DNA of 64,000 nucleotides from Achromobacter sp. AONIH1 (GCF_002902905.1 NZ_CP026124.1:1984001-2048000), one strand, 5' to 3'; counted from the first letter of the stretch, positions 17,103-27,927 are shown. Made by a program: numbers and translations. Notes: generated by a model not told the origin, from the sequence alone.

Positions 17103-18152
17103 ATGACGAATCAACCCTCCGCTCCCCTGACCTACCGCGACGCTGGCGTCGATATCGATGCGGGCGACGCCCTGGTCGACCGTATCAAGCCGCTCGCGGC
17201 CCGCACCATGCGTCCCGGGGTCCTGGCCGGTATCGGCGGCTTTGGCGCCCTGTTCGAAGTGCCGAAGCAGTTCAAGGAGCCGGTGCTGGTGTCGGGCACC
17301 GACGGCGTGGGCACCAAGCTGCGCCTGGCGTTCGAGTGGAACCGTCACGACACCGTGGGCATCGACCTGGTCGCCATGAGCGTCAACGACATCCTGGTGC
17401 AGGGCGCCGAGCCGCTGTTCTTCCTGGACTACTTCGCCTGCGGCAAGCTGTCCGTGGATACGGCGGCGTCCGTGGTGGGCGGCATCGCCAAGGGTTGCGA
17501 GCTGTCGGGATGCGCGCTGATCGGCGGTGAGACCGCCGAAATGCCCGGCATGTACCCGGACGGCGAATACGACCTGGCCGGCTTCGCGGTGGGCGCGGTG
17601 GAAAAGTCGGCCATCATCGACGGCAAGTCGATCAAGACCGGCGACGTGGTGCTGGGCCTGGCGTCCAGCGGCGCGCACTCCAACGGCTATTCGCTGGTCC
17701 GCAAGATCCTCGAGCGTGCCAACGCCCGTCCCGACCAGGACTTCCATGGCCAGCCGCTGGTCGACGTGGTCATGGCGCCTACCCGCATCTACGTCAAGCA
17801 GGTGCTGGCCGCGCTGGCCAAGCACGGCACCGCCATCAAGGGCCTGGCTCACATCACCGGCGGCGGCCTGCTGGACAACGTGCCGCGCATCCTGCAGCCC
17901 GGCCTGTCGGCCAAGCTGCACCGCGACGGCTGGGAAATGCCCAAGCTGTTCCAGTGGCTGCAGCAGCAGGGCGGCGTGGAAGACACCGAAATGCACCGCG
18001 TCTTCAACTGCGGCATCGGCATGGTGCTGGTGGTCGATGCCGCCCAGGCCGACGCCATCGCCGCGACCCTGCGCGAGCAGGGCGAGACCGTCAACCGCAT
18101 CGGCGAGATCGTCGAGCAGCAGGACGGCATGGCGCAGACCTTCGTGGTCTGA
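17103..18152 (+). CDS. purM: Phosphoribosylformylglycinamidine cyclo-ligase (AIR synthetase)
   Basis: A 349-residue enzyme of purine synthesis that closes FGAM to aminoimidazole ribonucleotide with ATP. Typical motifs are present: [52 protein letters not shown] and [14 protein letters not shown]. The start is the ATG at 17103 ([17 protein letters not shown]). It stands alone, ends in a strong terminator and is convergent with miaA. Length is normal. Confidence 0.97.
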   Translation: MTNQPSAPLTYRDAGVDIDAGDALVDRIKPLAARTMRPGVLAGIGGFGALFEVPKQFKEPVLVSGTDGVGTKLRLAFEWNRHDTVGIDLVAMSVNDILVQGAEPLFFLDYFACGKLSVDTAASVVGGIAKGCELSGCALIGGETAEMPGMYPDGEYDLAGFAVGAVEKSAIIDGKSIKTGDVVLGLASSGAHSNGYSLVRKILERANARPDQDFHGQPLVDVVMAPTRIYVKQVLAALAKHGTAIKGLAHITGGGLLDNVPRILQPGLSAKLHRDGWEMPKLFQWLQQQGGVEDTEMHRVFNCGIGMVLVVDAAQADAIAATLREQGETVNRIGEIVEQQDGMAQTFVV

Positions 18153-18181
18153 GCGCGCCCGGCCGTTGAGCGGCCGGCAGG

Positions 18182-18207
18182 AAAAAGCCCGCTACGGCGG
18201 GCTTTTT
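18182..18207. terminator. Bidirectional terminator between purM and miaA
   Basis: AAAAAGCCCGC-TACG-GCGGGCTTTTT: an 11-bp stem with A and T tracts on its two sides, placed between convergent genes, so it can end transcription in both directions. Confidence 0.9.
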
Positions 18208-18268
18208 CATTTTGGGAGGCAGACGGAGGGCGACGCGTCTGTGACGGGGAGCAGGCCCCGTGGACGTG

Positions 18269-19234
18269 TCAGGCGCGTTCGCCCAGCGCGGCGGCCACCG
18301 CGTCGATCGTGCGCGCCACCGCGTCCCGCGCCAGGCAATCGACGATGACACGCTCAGGCTGCGCCCGCAGCCAGGTGATCTGGCGCTTGGCCAGCTGGCG
18401 CGTGGCGGCGATGCCTTGCTCGCGCGCGCCGGCCAGGTCGATCTCGACGTCCAGGTGCGCCCACATCTGGCGGTAGCCCACGCAGCGCACCGAGGGCAGG
18501 CCGGGATGCAGGTCGCCGCGCGCGCGCAGGGCGCGTACTTCATCGATCAGGCCTTGCGCCAGCATGGCGTCGAAGCGCTGTTCGATGCGCGCGTGCAGCG
18601 CGGCGCGGTCCGAGGGTTCCAGGCTGATCGTCAGGTACTGGTTGGCGTCCTCGTCCGGCTTGCGCTGCGCGCGCAGCAGCAGCGCGGACATGGGCTGGCC
18701 GGACAGGCGGCAGATTTCCAGCGCGCGCTGGATCCGCTGGCTGTCGTTGGGCGCCAGCCGCGCGGCGGTGATGGGGTCCAGCGTGGCCAGTTCGGCATGC
18801 AGCGCGGGCCAGCCTTCGCGGGCGGCGCGCGCTTCCAGTTCGGCGCGTAGCGCCGGGTCGGCCTGCGGCAGGTCGTCCAGCCCGTCGCGCAGCGCCTTGT
18901 AGTACATCATGGTGCCGCCGGCCAGCAGCGGCACGCGGCCGCGCGCGCGGATCTCGTCGATCAGGCGCAGCGCGTCGGCGCGGAATTCGGCCGCCGAGTA
19001 CGACTGCGCGGGGTCCAGGATGTCCAGCAGATGCTGAGGCACGCGCGCCTGCTCGGCGGGCGAGGGTTTGGCGGTGCCGATGTCCATGCCTCGGTAGATC
19101 GTGGCCGAATCGACGTTGACGATCTCCATCGGCCAGCGTTCTGCCAGCGCCAGCGTGGACGCGCTCTTGCCGGCCGCGGTCGGGCCGGCCAGACAGATGA
19201 CCGGCGGCAGGCCGGATGCGGAAGAAGAAGGCAA
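18269..19234 (-). CDS. miaA: tRNA dimethylallyltransferase
   Basis: A 321-residue enzyme that adds a dimethylallyl group to A37 of tRNAs reading UNN codons. The P-loop is [12 protein letters not shown], followed by [32 protein letters not shown] and CVGYRQMW. No ATG lies between the mutL stop and the P-loop. The best start is TTG at 19234, three bases after the mutL stop; an ATG at 19312 inside mutL would add 26 unlikely residues. It is coupled to mutL. Confidence 0.92.
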   Translation of the reverse strand: MPSSSASGLPPVICLAGPTAAGKSASTLALAERWPMEIVNVDSATIYRGMDIGTAKPSPAEQARVPQHLLDILDPAQSYSAAEFRADALRLIDEIRARGRVPLLAGGTMMYYKALRDGLDDLPQADPALRAELEARAAREGWPALHAELATLDPITAARLAPNDSQRIQRALEICRLSGQPMSALLLRAQRKPDEDANQYLTISLEPSDRAALHARIEQRFDAMLAQGLIDEVRALRARGDLHPGLPSVRCVGYRQMWAHLDVEIDLAGAREQGIAATRQLAKRQITWLRAQPERVIVDCLARDAVARTIDAVAAALGERA

Positions 19235-19236
19235 GG

Positions 19237-21288
19237 CTATTGTCCGCGCAGGAAGAGCTTGTCCAGGTCGGACACCGACCACTGCACCCAGGTCGGGCGG
19301 CCGTGGTTGCACTGATCCGCGCGTTCGGTGGCTTCCATCTGCCGCAGCAGCCCGTTCATCTCTTCGATGGTGAGCTTGCGGTTGGCGCGCACCGAGCCGT
19401 GGCAGGCCATGGTGGACAGCAGCTCGTTGCGCTGCTCGGTCAACAGGCGCGACACGCCCACGCCGCCCAGGTCGCGCAGCACGGCGCGGGCCAGCGTTTC
19501 GATGTCGCCGCGCGCCAGCATGGCGGGCACCGAGCGCACCGCGATCGAGGTGGGGCCGGACGGGCGCAGCTCGAAGCCCAGCTCGGCGAGCTGTTCCTCG
19601 AATTCCTCGGCGACGGCCACGTCCTTTTCCTGGGCGTGGAACACCACTGGCACCAGCAGGTCCTGGCGCGGCAGGCTGCGCGCGTCCAGCGCCTGCTTGA
19701 GCTGTTCGTAGACCACGCGCTCATGGGCCGCGTGCATGTCCACCAGCACCATGCCGCGCTTGTTCTGCGCCAGGATGTAGATGCCGTGGACCTGGGCCAG
19801 GGCCATGCCTAGCGGGTGTTCCTCGTCGGCGGGCAGGGCGGCCGAGTCGCGCAGCGGCGTCGTGCGCGGCGCGGCGTCTTCGTTCAGCGGACGGTACAGC
19901 GACTGCCAGTCGGCCGCCGGAATGCCGGCGGGTTCGGCGTGCAGGCGGAACGGCACCTGCGTATGCGGCCGTTGCGGCGCGGGCGAGGGACGCAGGCCGT
20001 AGGGCGCGGCGTTGCCGCTGCTGGTGTAGCCCGGGCGCGCGGATGACGGCTGCGAGGCGTGACCCGATGCGTGCATCCCGGATGCGGGCGTACCGGCGGC
20101 GGGCATGCCGGCGGCGGACGCGCCCGAGGCCGGCGCATGCCACGAGGCCCGCGAGGCATCCGCGTCCGGGGAGATGGATGCGTTCCGTGCGGCGTCCGTG
20201 GCGCTTGCGCCAGCGTCCTGCGCCGGCAGAGCGCCGGGTTCCGCGTCATGGGCTTGCGGCGTGACGGCGGACGCGCCGCCGGTCTGCGCCAGCGTCTGGC
20301 CGACCGCGTGCGAGACGAAGCGGTGCACGGCGCCGCTGTCGCGGAAGCGCACCTCATGCTTGGCGGGATGGACGTTGACGTCCACCGCGGCGGGATCGAT
20401 GTCCAGGAACAGCACATAGGCCGGCTGGCGGTCGCCATGCAGCACGTCGGCGTAGGCGGCGCGCAGCGCGTGGCTGACCGTGCGGTCGCGCACGAAACGG
20501 CCGTTGACGTACAGGTATTGCCGGTCGGCGCGCGCGCGGGCCGCGGTCGGGCGGGTGATCATGCCGGCCAGGCTCACCGTGCCGACGGCATGCGACAGCA
20601 GCAGGCCGTGCTCGGCGAACTCCGCGCCCAGCACGTCGCGGATGCGCTGCGGCGGATCGGCGGGCAGCCATTGGCGCTGCGCGCGGTCGTGGTGGAACAG
20701 GCGGAACGCGATGTGCGGATGCGCCAGCGCGATGCGTTCCATCGCGTCCACGCAATGCCCGAATTCGGTGGCTTCCGAGCGCAGGAACTTGCGGCGCGCC
20801 GGCACCGCGTCGAACAGCTGGCGCACGTCCACGGTGGTGCCGGGCGGGCCCGAGGCGGGGCTGACCTGCAGGCTGCCGCCGTCGATCTGCCAGGCGTGCT
20901 CGCCGTCGCGCGTGCGCGAGATGATGGACACCTGCGCGACCGAGGCGATGGAGGCCAGCGCCTCGCCGCGAAATCCCATCGACGCCACCGATTCCAGTTC
21001 GGTCAGCGAGCGGATCTTGCTGGTGGCGTGGCGCGCCAGCGCCAGCGGCAGTTCCTCGGGCGGAATGCCGCCGCCATCGTCGGTCACGGCGATGCGGCGG
21101 ATGCCGCCGCCTTCCAGCCGCACTTCGATGGCGCGCGCGCCGGCGTCGATCGCGTTCTCCAGCACTTCCTTGAGCACGGATGCCGGCCGCTCGATGACCT
21201 CGCCGGCCGCGATCTGACTGATCAGCAGGTCGGGCAGCGCGAGGATGGAACGGCGGTCGGTCGGGGGACGGGTATCGGGGGTGGCCAT
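19237..21288 (-). CDS. mutL: DNA mismatch repair protein MutL
   Basis: A 683-residue MutL. The N-terminal GHKL ATPase shows [26 protein letters not shown] and [11 protein letters not shown]. An alanine/serine-rich linker (about residues 340-460) joins it to the C-terminal dimerisation domain. There [13 protein letters not shown] fits the metal-binding endonuclease motif D[QM]HA-x2-E-x4-E, and CNHGRPT is close to the CPHGRP motif. This suggests a nicking MutL, expected where MutH is absent. I chose the ATG at 21288 (MATPDTRPP). It is upstream of miaA and divergent from dedA. Confidence 0.95.
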   Translation of the reverse strand: MATPDTRPPTDRRSILALPDLLISQIAAGEVIERPASVLKEVLENAIDAGARAIEVRLEGGGIRRIAVTDDGGGIPPEELPLALARHATSKIRSLTELESVASMGFRGEALASIASVAQVSIISRTRDGEHAWQIDGGSLQVSPASGPPGTTVDVRQLFDAVPARRKFLRSEATEFGHCVDAMERIALAHPHIAFRLFHHDRAQRQWLPADPPQRIRDVLGAEFAEHGLLLSHAVGTVSLAGMITRPTAARARADRQYLYVNGRFVRDRTVSHALRAAYADVLHGDRQPAYVLFLDIDPAAVDVNVHPAKHEVRFRDSGAVHRFVSHAVGQTLAQTGGASAVTPQAHDAEPGALPAQDAGASATDAARNASISPDADASRASWHAPASGASAAGMPAAGTPASGMHASGHASQPSSARPGYTSSGNAAPYGLRPSPAPQRPHTQVPFRLHAEPAGIPAADWQSLYRPLNEDAAPRTTPLRDSAALPADEEHPLGMALAQVHGIYILAQNKRGMVLVDMHAAHERVVYEQLKQALDARSLPRQDLLVPVVFHAQEKDVAVAEEFEEQLAELGFELRPSGPTSIAVRSVPAMLARGDIETLARAVLRDLGGVGVSRLLTEQRNELLSTMACHGSVRANRKLTIEEMNGLLRQMEATERADQCNHGRPTWVQWSVSDLDKLFLRGQ

Positions 21289-21356
21289 GGTGACGATTTT
21301 AGCCTCAGGACCGCCTGGGCTATAGTCGGTGACGGATTTCACTACCGCATGGCAGG

Positions 21357-22001
21357 ATGGCGTCGATGCTGGATTTTTTCAATATGGTGTTGCATATCGA
21401 CCAGACCTTGAGCGTCTGGGTCGACCAGTACGGCGCCTGGGTGTATCCCGTGCTGTTCCTGATCGTGTTCGCCGAGACCGGGCTGGTGGTGCTGCCCTTT
21501 CTGCCTGGCGATTCGCTGCTCTTCATCGCCGGGGCGCTGGGCGCGACGGGCAAGATCGATCCGGTCATGCTGTCGGTGCTGCTGCTGATCGCGGCGGTGA
21601 CGGGCAATACCTTGAATTACACGATCGGCCGCTATATCGGTCCGCGCGTGTTCTCGATGAACCTGCGCTTCCTGGACCGGGGCGCGCTGATGCGCACGCA
21701 TGCCTTCTATGAAAAGCACGGCGGCAAGACCATCGTGCTGTCGCGCTTCATCCCCGTGGTGAGGACCTTCGCGCCTTTCGTGGCCGGCGTGGCCGAGATG
21801 CCGTTCGGGCGCTTCCAGCTGTTCAACGTCGCCGGCGCGCTGGCCTGGGTGGGCGGTCTGGTGGCGGCCGGCTACTTCTTCGGCAACATTCCGTTCATCA
21901 AGGACCACCTGAACACCATCGTGCTGCTGGGCCTGGCCGCCGCCATCGTGCCGGTGGTCGGCGCGGGCCTGTTCAAGCTGATCCGTTCGCGCCGCCAATA
22001 G
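21357..22001 (+). CDS. DedA-family membrane protein
   Basis: A 214-residue inner-membrane protein of the DedA/SNARE-associated family. Typical segments are [26 protein letters not shown] (an amphipathic re-entrant region), [13 protein letters not shown] and [22 protein letters not shown], which contains the functional arginine of the family. DedA proteins support membrane homeostasis and recycle undecaprenyl phosphate or phospholipids. The gene is divergent from mutL, with 68 bases between, and ends at a strong terminator shared with amiC. Confidence 0.92.
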   Translation: MASMLDFFNMVLHIDQTLSVWVDQYGAWVYPVLFLIVFAETGLVVLPFLPGDSLLFIAGALGATGKIDPVMLSVLLLIAAVTGNTLNYTIGRYIGPRVFSMNLRFLDRGALMRTHAFYEKHGGKTIVLSRFIPVVRTFAPFVAGVAEMPFGRFQLFNVAGALAWVGGLVAAGYFFGNIPFIKDHLNTIVLLGLAAAIVPVVGAGLFKLIRSRRQ

Positions 22002-22012
22002 ACGCGCCGCGC

Positions 22013-22057
22013 AAAAGAACAGGGCCATGCGCCGTCAGCGCATGGCCCTGTTCTTTT
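22013..22057. terminator. Bidirectional terminator with a perfect 20-bp stem
   Basis: The arms 22013-22032 (AAAAGAACAGGGCCATGCGC) and 22038-22057 are exact reverse complements around the loop CGTCA. The ends are AAAA and TTTT. It lies between the convergent dedA and amiC genes. Confidence 0.93.
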
Positions 22058-22083
22058 CAGGACGCGGGAATGGGACGTTCCGG

Positions 22084-23466
22084 TCAGCTCACATCGCCCA
22101 GCCTTGCCAGCGGAGGATTCGCGGTGAAGTAACGCTGGATCCCCGTCATCATGGCCTGCGCCAGCTTGTCCTGGTGCGAGGCGCTGCGCAGCAGCGCTTC
22201 TTCCTGCGGATTGCTGATGAAGGCCGTCTCGACCAGGATGGACGGAATGTCCGGCGCCTTGAGCACGGCGAAGCCGGCCTGTTCGACGCTGTTCTTGTGC
22301 AGCCGGTTGATCTTCTTGATCTCGTCCAGGAAGGAATTGCCCACCTTGAGCGAGTCGTTGATCTGCGCGGTGGTGGACAGGTCCAGCAGCACCTTGGCGA
22401 CCTGACGGTCGTGGCTGCCCAGGTTCACGCCGCCGATCAGGTCGGCCGCGTTTTCCTTGTCGGCCATCCAGCGCGCCTGCGCGCTGGTGGCGCCGCGCTG
22501 GGACAGCGCGAACACCGACGAACCGTTGGCGGACGGCTTGATCCAGGCGTCGGCGTGGATGGACACGAACAGGTCTGCGTGCGCGCGGCGCGCCTTCTGC
22601 ACGCGCACGTGCAGCGGTACGAAGTAGTCGTCGTCGCGCGTCAGGTAGGCGCGCATGTTCGGCTGGCTGTCGATCAGCGCCTTGAGCCGGCGCGCGATGC
22701 GCAGCACCACGTCCTTCTCGCGCAGGCCGCTGCTGCCGATCGCGCCCGGATCCTCGCCGCCGTGGCCGGGGTCCAGCGCGATGGTCAGCATGCGCTGCTT
22801 GCCGCGTCCGGCGGAGGCGGGCGGCGGCTTGGGCGTCGGAATCGGCGCGGCGGGCTGCTGGCCGCGCGCCAGCGGCGGCTCGGGCGGCGGGTTGTTCTTG
22901 CTGCCTGGATTGCGCTGGATGTCTTCCAGGATGCGGGCCAGCGGATCGTCGACGTCGGGACCGCCCTGCTTGTTGATCACCGCGATCAGCGGATCCTGCG
23001 CGACCTTGGGATACAGGTCCAGCACCAGGCGGTACTGATAGTCGGCAACGGGCTTGAGCGTGAACACCTGCGGCGCCACCGCCTGCTTCAGGTCGAACAC
23101 CATCCGCACCACGTTGGGCCGGTTCTGCGCCACGCGCAGGCTCTGGATATAGGGGTCGTCGGGCCGGACCTTGGACACCAGATCATTGAGGGCCGCATTG
23201 ATGGTCAGGCCCTCGATGTCCACCACCAGGCGGTGGGGATTTTCCAGCGTGAATTGTTCCGCCTTGAGCTCGCTGTCCAGCTCCAGCGTGACGCGGGTGT
23301 ATTCGTCGGCCGGCCAGGTCCGCACCGCGAGGATGGTGGCGGCCTGGGCCAGGCGTGGCAATACGGGGAGGACGAGCAGCGTGGCGGCGACGCTGATCAG
23401 GCGGCGTCGGGCGGCGCCTGCCTTGGGCAGGGCGCTGGCGGCGGGGGGACAATCGCGTTCAACCAT
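22084..23466 (-). CDS. amiC: N-acetylmuramoyl-L-alanine amidase AmiC
   Basis: A 460-residue periplasmic zinc amidase that cuts septal peptidoglycan during cell separation. The start is the ATG at 23466. The N-terminus KAGAARRRLISVAATLLV has a twin-arginine-like motif and ends at LAQA, consistent with Tat export, as in E. coli AmiC. An AMIN domain (about residues 45-155) is followed by a proline-rich linker and the amidase_3 domain: DPGHGGEDPGAIG, DLFVSIHADA and ETAFISN, carrying zinc ligands and the catalytic glutamate. It overlaps tsaE by 70 bases, and the two are usually co-transcribed. Confidence 0.93.
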   Translation of the reverse strand: MVERDCPPAASALPKAGAARRRLISVAATLLVLPVLPRLAQAATILAVRTWPADEYTRVTLELDSELKAEQFTLENPHRLVVDIEGLTINAALNDLVSKVRPDDPYIQSLRVAQNRPNVVRMVFDLKQAVAPQVFTLKPVADYQYRLVLDLYPKVAQDPLIAVINKQGGPDVDDPLARILEDIQRNPGSKNNPPPEPPLARGQQPAAPIPTPKPPPASAGRGKQRMLTIALDPGHGGEDPGAIGSSGLREKDVVLRIARRLKALIDSQPNMRAYLTRDDDYFVPLHVRVQKARRAHADLFVSIHADAWIKPSANGSSVFALSQRGATSAQARWMADKENAADLIGGVNLGSHDRQVAKVLLDLSTTAQINDSLKVGNSFLDEIKKINRLHKNSVEQAGFAVLKAPDIPSILVETAFISNPQEEALLRSASHQDKLAQAMMTGIQRYFTANPPLARLGDVS

Positions 23467-23945
23467 GTTTGTCCTCGGGCGGTGTACGCGGTCAGGCTGG
23501 CGTCGCGTCCTTCGCCCGCGTAGGCGAGGGAAATCTGCAGGTCGGGCGGGGGCAAGAGACCCTCTGCCCGCTCCGGCCATTCGATCAAAACGACCGCATC
23601 GTCACGCAGTAAATCCCGGAATCCTGCGTCCAACCATTCGCGCGAATCACTAAATCTATAAAAATCAAGGTGATAGAAGTATAAGTTAGAAACTTTATAG
23701 GATTCAAGCAGCGCGTAGCTTGGGCTTTTGATCCGGCCCTTGATGCCGCATTCGCGCAACAGCGCGCGGGTGAAGGCCGTCTTGCCCGCACCCAGGTCGC
23801 CCTGCAGGTGGATGGCGCCGCCCGCCGGAGCGCCGGCCTGGCCGGACACCAGCGGCGCAAGCTGCCGCGCCAGCGATTCCGTGGCGGATTCGTCGGGCAG
23901 GTGCAGGGTCAGGCTGCTCAGGGGGACAGGCTTGGGCGCGGACAT
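23397..23945 (-). CDS. tsaE: tRNA threonylcarbamoyladenosine biosynthesis ATPase TsaE
   Basis: A 182-residue P-loop protein that drives the TsaBD cycle for t6A37 tRNA modification. Motifs are LQGDLGAGKTAFTRALL (Walker A), SPSYALLESY, HLDFYRF and VVLIEWPERA. The C-terminal 23 residues are encoded in the overlap with amiC. The middle of the gene (about 23585-23712) is strikingly AT-rich, with TTA, AGA, AAA and TAT codons otherwise rare here. It is divergent from fumC. Confidence 0.94.
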   Translation of the reverse strand: MSAPKPVPLSSLTLHLPDESATESLARQLAPLVSGQAGAPAGGAIHLQGDLGAGKTAFTRALLRECGIKGRIKSPSYALLESYKVSNLYFYHLDFYRFSDSREWLDAGFRDLLRDDAVVLIEWPERAEGLLPPPDLQISLAYAGEGRDASLTAYTARGQTWLNAIVPPPPAPCPRQAPPDAA

Positions 23946-24115
23946 GGGACAGGGCCAGAGGTGGTAAAAAGCGGTACAGGGATATATCGAATGTCAGCGA
24001 TTATAGGAATGCGGGTTTCTGCTAACCTATAACGTTATCCATAATTGATTGCTATTCTCAAATGCGTCGGGGTGAATCCGCCCGCGAACGACGCCGCTAC
24101 GGAGCTGTACGCGCC

Positions 24116-25510
24116 ATGAAGACCCGCATCGAAAAAGATACCTTCGGCCCCATCGAGGTCCCCCAGGACCACCTGTGGGGCGCCCAGACCCAGCGCTCGC
24201 TGCATTTCTTCGCGATCTCGACCGAGAAGATGCCCGCGCCGCTGGTCACCGCGATGGCGCAGCTCAAGCGCGCCGCCGCCAAGGTGAACGCCGACCTGGG
24301 CGAGCTGGATCCGAAGATCGCCGATGCCATCTCGCGCGCCGCCGACGAAGTGATCGCCGGCAAGTGGCCTGACGAATTCCCGCTGTCCGTGTGGCAGACC
24401 GGCTCGGGCACGCAGAGCAATATGAACATGAACGAGGTGCTGGCCAACCGCGCCTCCGAGCTGCTGGGCGGCGAGCGCGGCGAAGCGCGCAAGGTCCATC
24501 CGAACGACCACGTCAATCGCGGCCAATCGTCCAACGATACCTTCCCCACCGCCATGCACGTGGCCGCCGCCGTTCAGGTCGAGCACCATCTGCTGCCTTC
24601 GTTGAAGGCCTTGCGCGCCACGCTGGCCGCCAAGAGCGCCGAGTTCTACGACATCGTCAAGATCGGCCGCACCCACCTGCAGGACGCCACGCCGCTGACG
24701 CTGGGTCAGGAAATCTCGGGCTACGTGGCCCAGCTGGACCTGGCCGAGCAACAGATCCGCGCCACGCTGCCGGGCCTGCACCAGCTGGCTATCGGCGGCA
24801 CCGCCGTGGGCACGGGCCTGAACGCGCATCCGCAGTTCAGCGCCAAGGTCTCGGCCGACCTGGCGCACGCCACCGGCACGGCCTTTGTGTCGGCGCCCAA
24901 CAAGTTCCAGGCCCTGGCCTCGCACGAAGCGCTGCTGTTCGCGCACGGCGCGCTGAAGTCGCTGGCCGCCGGCCTGATGAAGATCGCCAATGACGTGCGC
25001 TGGCTGGCCAGCGGTCCGCGTTCCGGCCTGGGCGAGATCAGCATTCCCGAGAACGAGCCGGGCAGCTCCATCATGCCGGGCAAGGTCAATCCGACGCAGT
25101 GCGAAGCCGTGACCATGCTGGCCGCGCAGGTGCTGGGCAACGACGTCGCCATCAACATCGGCGGCGCCAGCGGCAACTTCGAGCTCAACGTCTTCAAGCC
25201 CCTGGTCATCCACAACTTCCTGCAGTCGGTGCGCCTGTTGACCGACGGCATGGCCAGCTTCGACCAGCACTGCGCCCAGGGCATCGAGCCCAACCACGCG
25301 CGCATCGCCGAACTGGTCGACCGCTCGCTGATGCTGGTGACTGCGCTGAACCCGCACATCGGCTATGACAAGGCCGCGCAGATCGCCAAGAAGGCGCACA
25401 AGGAAGGGTTGTCGCTGAAGGAGTCGGCGCTGGCGCTGGGCTTCCTTAACGAGGAACAGTTCGCCCAGTGGGTGGTGCCGGCCGACATGACCAACGCCAA
25501 GAAGCCCTGA
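24116..25510 (+). CDS. fumC: Class II fumarate hydratase
   Basis: A 464-residue fumarase that interconverts fumarate and malate in the TCA cycle. It has [44 protein letters not shown] and the superfamily signature [15 protein letters not shown] with the catalytic serine loop. The ATG at 24116 ([12 protein letters not shown]) fits the family start; the frame is open upstream to 24062. An AT-rich stretch at 24000-24060 probably holds the promoter. A strong terminator follows. Confidence 0.96.
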   Translation: MKTRIEKDTFGPIEVPQDHLWGAQTQRSLHFFAISTEKMPAPLVTAMAQLKRAAAKVNADLGELDPKIADAISRAADEVIAGKWPDEFPLSVWQTGSGTQSNMNMNEVLANRASELLGGERGEARKVHPNDHVNRGQSSNDTFPTAMHVAAAVQVEHHLLPSLKALRATLAAKSAEFYDIVKIGRTHLQDATPLTLGQEISGYVAQLDLAEQQIRATLPGLHQLAIGGTAVGTGLNAHPQFSAKVSADLAHATGTAFVSAPNKFQALASHEALLFAHGALKSLAAGLMKIANDVRWLASGPRSGLGEISIPENEPGSSIMPGKVNPTQCEAVTMLAAQVLGNDVAINIGGASGNFELNVFKPLVIHNFLQSVRLLTDGMASFDQHCAQGIEPNHARIAELVDRSLMLVTALNPHIGYDKAAQIAKKAHKEGLSLKESALALGFLNEEQFAQWVVPADMTNAKKP

Positions 25511-25549
25511 GGCCAAAGGCGCGGTCGACGCGCAGAGGCTGAAAGCACG

Positions 25550-25579
25550 AATGCCGCCCCGTCGGGGCGGCATTTTTTT
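25550..25579 (+). terminator. fumC terminator
   Basis: AATGCCGCCCC-GTC-GGGGCGGCATT followed by TTTTT: an 11-bp stem with a U tract, 40 bases after the fumC stop. Confidence 0.93.
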
Positions 25580-25687
25580 GCGCGGACGCAACAGGCGGAA
25601 GGCGCGCCGTTGCCAGGACAGCCGGCGCCACGACGCGCGTGGCGCGGGCGTCCGTTATCTTGCAATGGTTGGAAGGACTTGCCGCGA

Positions 25688-26581
25688 TTATTGCGTCAGC
25701 ATCAGCCACAGCGGAATGGTCAGCGCCGAGGCCAGCGTGCCCAGCGATAGCAGCAGGGCCACCATGCGCCCGTCGCCGCCCATGCGCATGGCCAGCACAT
25801 AGGCGGCCGATGCCGTGGGCAGCGCGCCGAACAGCAGCAGCATGCGCGATTCCAGCGGTGGCATGCCCAGCAGATGCGCCACCAGCAAGGCCACCAGCGG
25901 CAGCGCGGCCAGTTTCACGGCCAGCATCCAGGCGATCAGTGCGCCATAGCCCTTGCCGCCTTCCCAGGCCAGGCTGGCGCCCACGCACAGGATGCCCAGC
26001 GCGATCGCCGCCGCGCCCAGCCGCGCCAGCACCGTGTCGACCGGGCCGGGCAGCTGCAGGCCCGCCAGGTTGCAGGCCAGGCCCGCCAGCGTCGAGACCA
26101 CCAGCGGATTGCGCGCCAGCTCGCGCAGCAGGTTGGCGCCGCTGTGGCGCGCCAGGCCATAGACCGCGACCACGTTGGCCATGGGCACGGCGAAGCCGAT
26201 GATCAGCGCCATGATGGTCTGCCCCTGCGCGCCGCCGACGCTGGCCGACAGCGCCAGGCCGATATAGGTGTTGAAGCGGTAGCCGCATTGCGCGGCGGAC
26301 GCCAGCCCGATCGACGAGGGTCGCAGCACCGGACCGGCCAGCCACGACAGCGCGACGCCGACAGCGATCATGGCGGCCGTGGCCTGCAGCAGCAGGGCGG
26401 CGTTGCCGGCGCTGATGGGGGTGCGCAGGATCGCCTGGAACAGCAGCGCGGGGAACAGCACGAAGTAGACGAGACGCTCGGCGCCGGCGAAGAATTCGCG
26501 CGAAAAGCCCAGCTTGTGGCGCAGCGCCCAGCCCAGCGCGACCAGCATGAAATCGGGGAAAACCAGCAGTGCGACCGACAT
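25688..26581 (-). CDS. AEC-family transporter (auxin efflux carrier type)
   Basis: A 297-residue inner-membrane protein with about ten hydrophobic segments in two halves, of the AEC/Mdc-type family. Examples are LVYFVLFPALLFQAIL near the N-terminus and ALIIGFAVPMANVVAVYGLAR in the middle. Bacterial members move malonate, malate and similar small carboxylates, but sequence does not give the substrate here. It starts MSVALLVFPDF at 26581 and is monocistronic. The 244 bases upstream contain no gene. Confidence 0.85.
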   Translation of the reverse strand: MSVALLVFPDFMLVALGWALRHKLGFSREFFAGAERLVYFVLFPALLFQAILRTPISAGNAALLLQATAAMIAVGVALSWLAGPVLRPSSIGLASAAQCGYRFNTYIGLALSASVGGAQGQTIMALIIGFAVPMANVVAVYGLARHSGANLLRELARNPLVVSTLAGLACNLAGLQLPGPVDTVLARLGAAAIALGILCVGASLAWEGGKGYGALIAWMLAVKLAALPLVALLVAHLLGMPPLESRMLLLFGALPTASAAYVLAMRMGGDGRMVALLLSLGTLASALTIPLWLMLTQ

Positions 26582-26825
26582 GGGGAATGGCTTTTTTCGT
26601 TGCGCCAGCAGGGGATTTTCTGCCTAGGCGGGTGTAAGCATTTGCTGCTATTCTCCGACATTCTGGCGGGCGCGTGTTCCATCAGCAACGCATAATCAGC
26701 GCCGCACAACGCGGCGGCGCGCATAACTAAGCGCCCCCATCGCCAATCGTCGTCCGTCCACAGACGGCCGGCCCGCTACACAATCCGCACACAGGCGGAT
26801 TCGCTATCTTGGAGGAAACACACCA

Positions 26826-27818
26826 ATGAATAAAGCTCGCACCCTGGCCGTGGCCATCGCGCTGGCCACCGGCGCCGCCGGCACGCTGGGCGTCTCGGCC
26901 GCGCACGCCGCCGACAAGTATCCCAGCAAGGCCATCCGCGTCATCGTCCCGTTCGCCCCGGGCGGTTCCACCGACATCATCGCGCGCCTCGTGACGCAGC
27001 GCATGAGCCAGGAACTGGGTCAGCCCATGGTCGTGGAAAACAAGGGCGGCGCTGGCGGCGCCATCGGTGCATCCGAGGCCGCGCGCGCCGAGCCGGACGG
27101 CTACACGCTGTCGATCGCCACCGTGTCGACCATGGCAGTGAACCCGGCCTGCCGTCCGAACGACCTGCCCTACGATCCGATCAAGGACTTCCAGCCGGTC
27201 ACCAACTTCGCCAACACGGCCAATGTGGTCGCCGTGAATCCGAAGTTCCCGGCCAAGGACTTCAAGGGCTTCCTGGAAGAGCTGAAGAAGAACCCCGGCA
27301 AGTATTCCTACGGCAGCTCGGGCACCTGCGGCGTGCTGCATCTGATGGGTGAGTCGTTCAAGATGGCCACGGGCACCGACATCGTGCACGTGCCGTACAA
27401 GGGCTCGGGCCCGGCCGTGGCCGACGCCGTCGGCGGCCAGATCGAAATCATCTTCGACAACCTGCCGTCCTCCATGCCGCAGATCCAGGCGGGCAAGCTG
27501 CGCGCCATGGCCATCGCGTGGCCGGGCAACATCGATGCCATCAAGGACGTGCCGACCTTCAAGGACGCCGGCTTCCCGGTGCTGAACCAGCCGGTCTGGT
27601 ACGGCCTGCTGGCGCCCAAGGGCACGTCGATGGAAGTCGTGAACAAGCTGCGCGACGCCGCCGTCGTGGCGCTGAAGGACCCGAAGGTCATCAAGGCGCT
27701 GGACGACCAGGGCTCGGCGCCGTCGGGCAATACGCCGGAAGAGTTCGCCAAGGAAATCAAGGAACAGTACGACTGGGCGAAGGACGTCGTGAAGAAGCAG
27801 AACATCAAGCTGGACTGA
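26826..27818 (+). CDS. Bug-type tripartite tricarboxylate transporter binding protein
   Basis: A 330-residue periplasmic solute-binding protein. The signal peptide (about residues 1-28) ends at AHA. The mature protein opens with YPSKAIRVIVPFAPGGSTDIIAR, and the Bug pattern VVENKGGAGGAIG follows. GGAGG at 26812 precedes the ATG at 26826. Bug proteins bind carboxylates, amides or nicotinate and pass them to TctAB permeases. No permease gene is nearby, so it is an orphan, as most Bug genes in Alcaligenaceae are. The 244 bases upstream are likely its regulatory region. Confidence 0.92.
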   Translation: MNKARTLAVAIALATGAAGTLGVSAAHAADKYPSKAIRVIVPFAPGGSTDIIARLVTQRMSQELGQPMVVENKGGAGGAIGASEAARAEPDGYTLSIATVSTMAVNPACRPNDLPYDPIKDFQPVTNFANTANVVAVNPKFPAKDFKGFLEELKKNPGKYSYGSSGTCGVLHLMGESFKMATGTDIVHVPYKGSGPAVADAVGGQIEIIFDNLPSSMPQIQAGKLRAMAIAWPGNIDAIKDVPTFKDAGFPVLNQPVWYGLLAPKGTSMEVVNKLRDAAVVALKDPKVIKALDDQGSAPSGNTPEEFAKEIKEQYDWAKDVVKKQNIKLD

Positions 27819-27859
27819 CGGCTTGACGCAGGGACCGGCCGGGCCGGTCCCGGGTTTGC

Positions 27860-27884
27860 ACGGGCGCCCTGGGGCGCCCGTTTT
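27860..27884 (+). terminator. Terminator after the orphan Bug gene
   Basis: ACGGGCGCCC-TG-GGGCGCCCGT followed by TTT. A second hairpin, GGGACCGGCC-GGGCCGGTCCC, lies just upstream at about 27831-27851. Confidence 0.85.
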
Positions 27885-27927
27885 CATTGCGGCCAGTCCT
27901 GGCGTCGCGATGGCGGCGCGCCCGCGA

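Noticed and set aside
20059..21411. Long plus-strand open frame opposite mutL
   Set aside because: mutL is intact on the minus strand, and the antisense frame has shadow composition.
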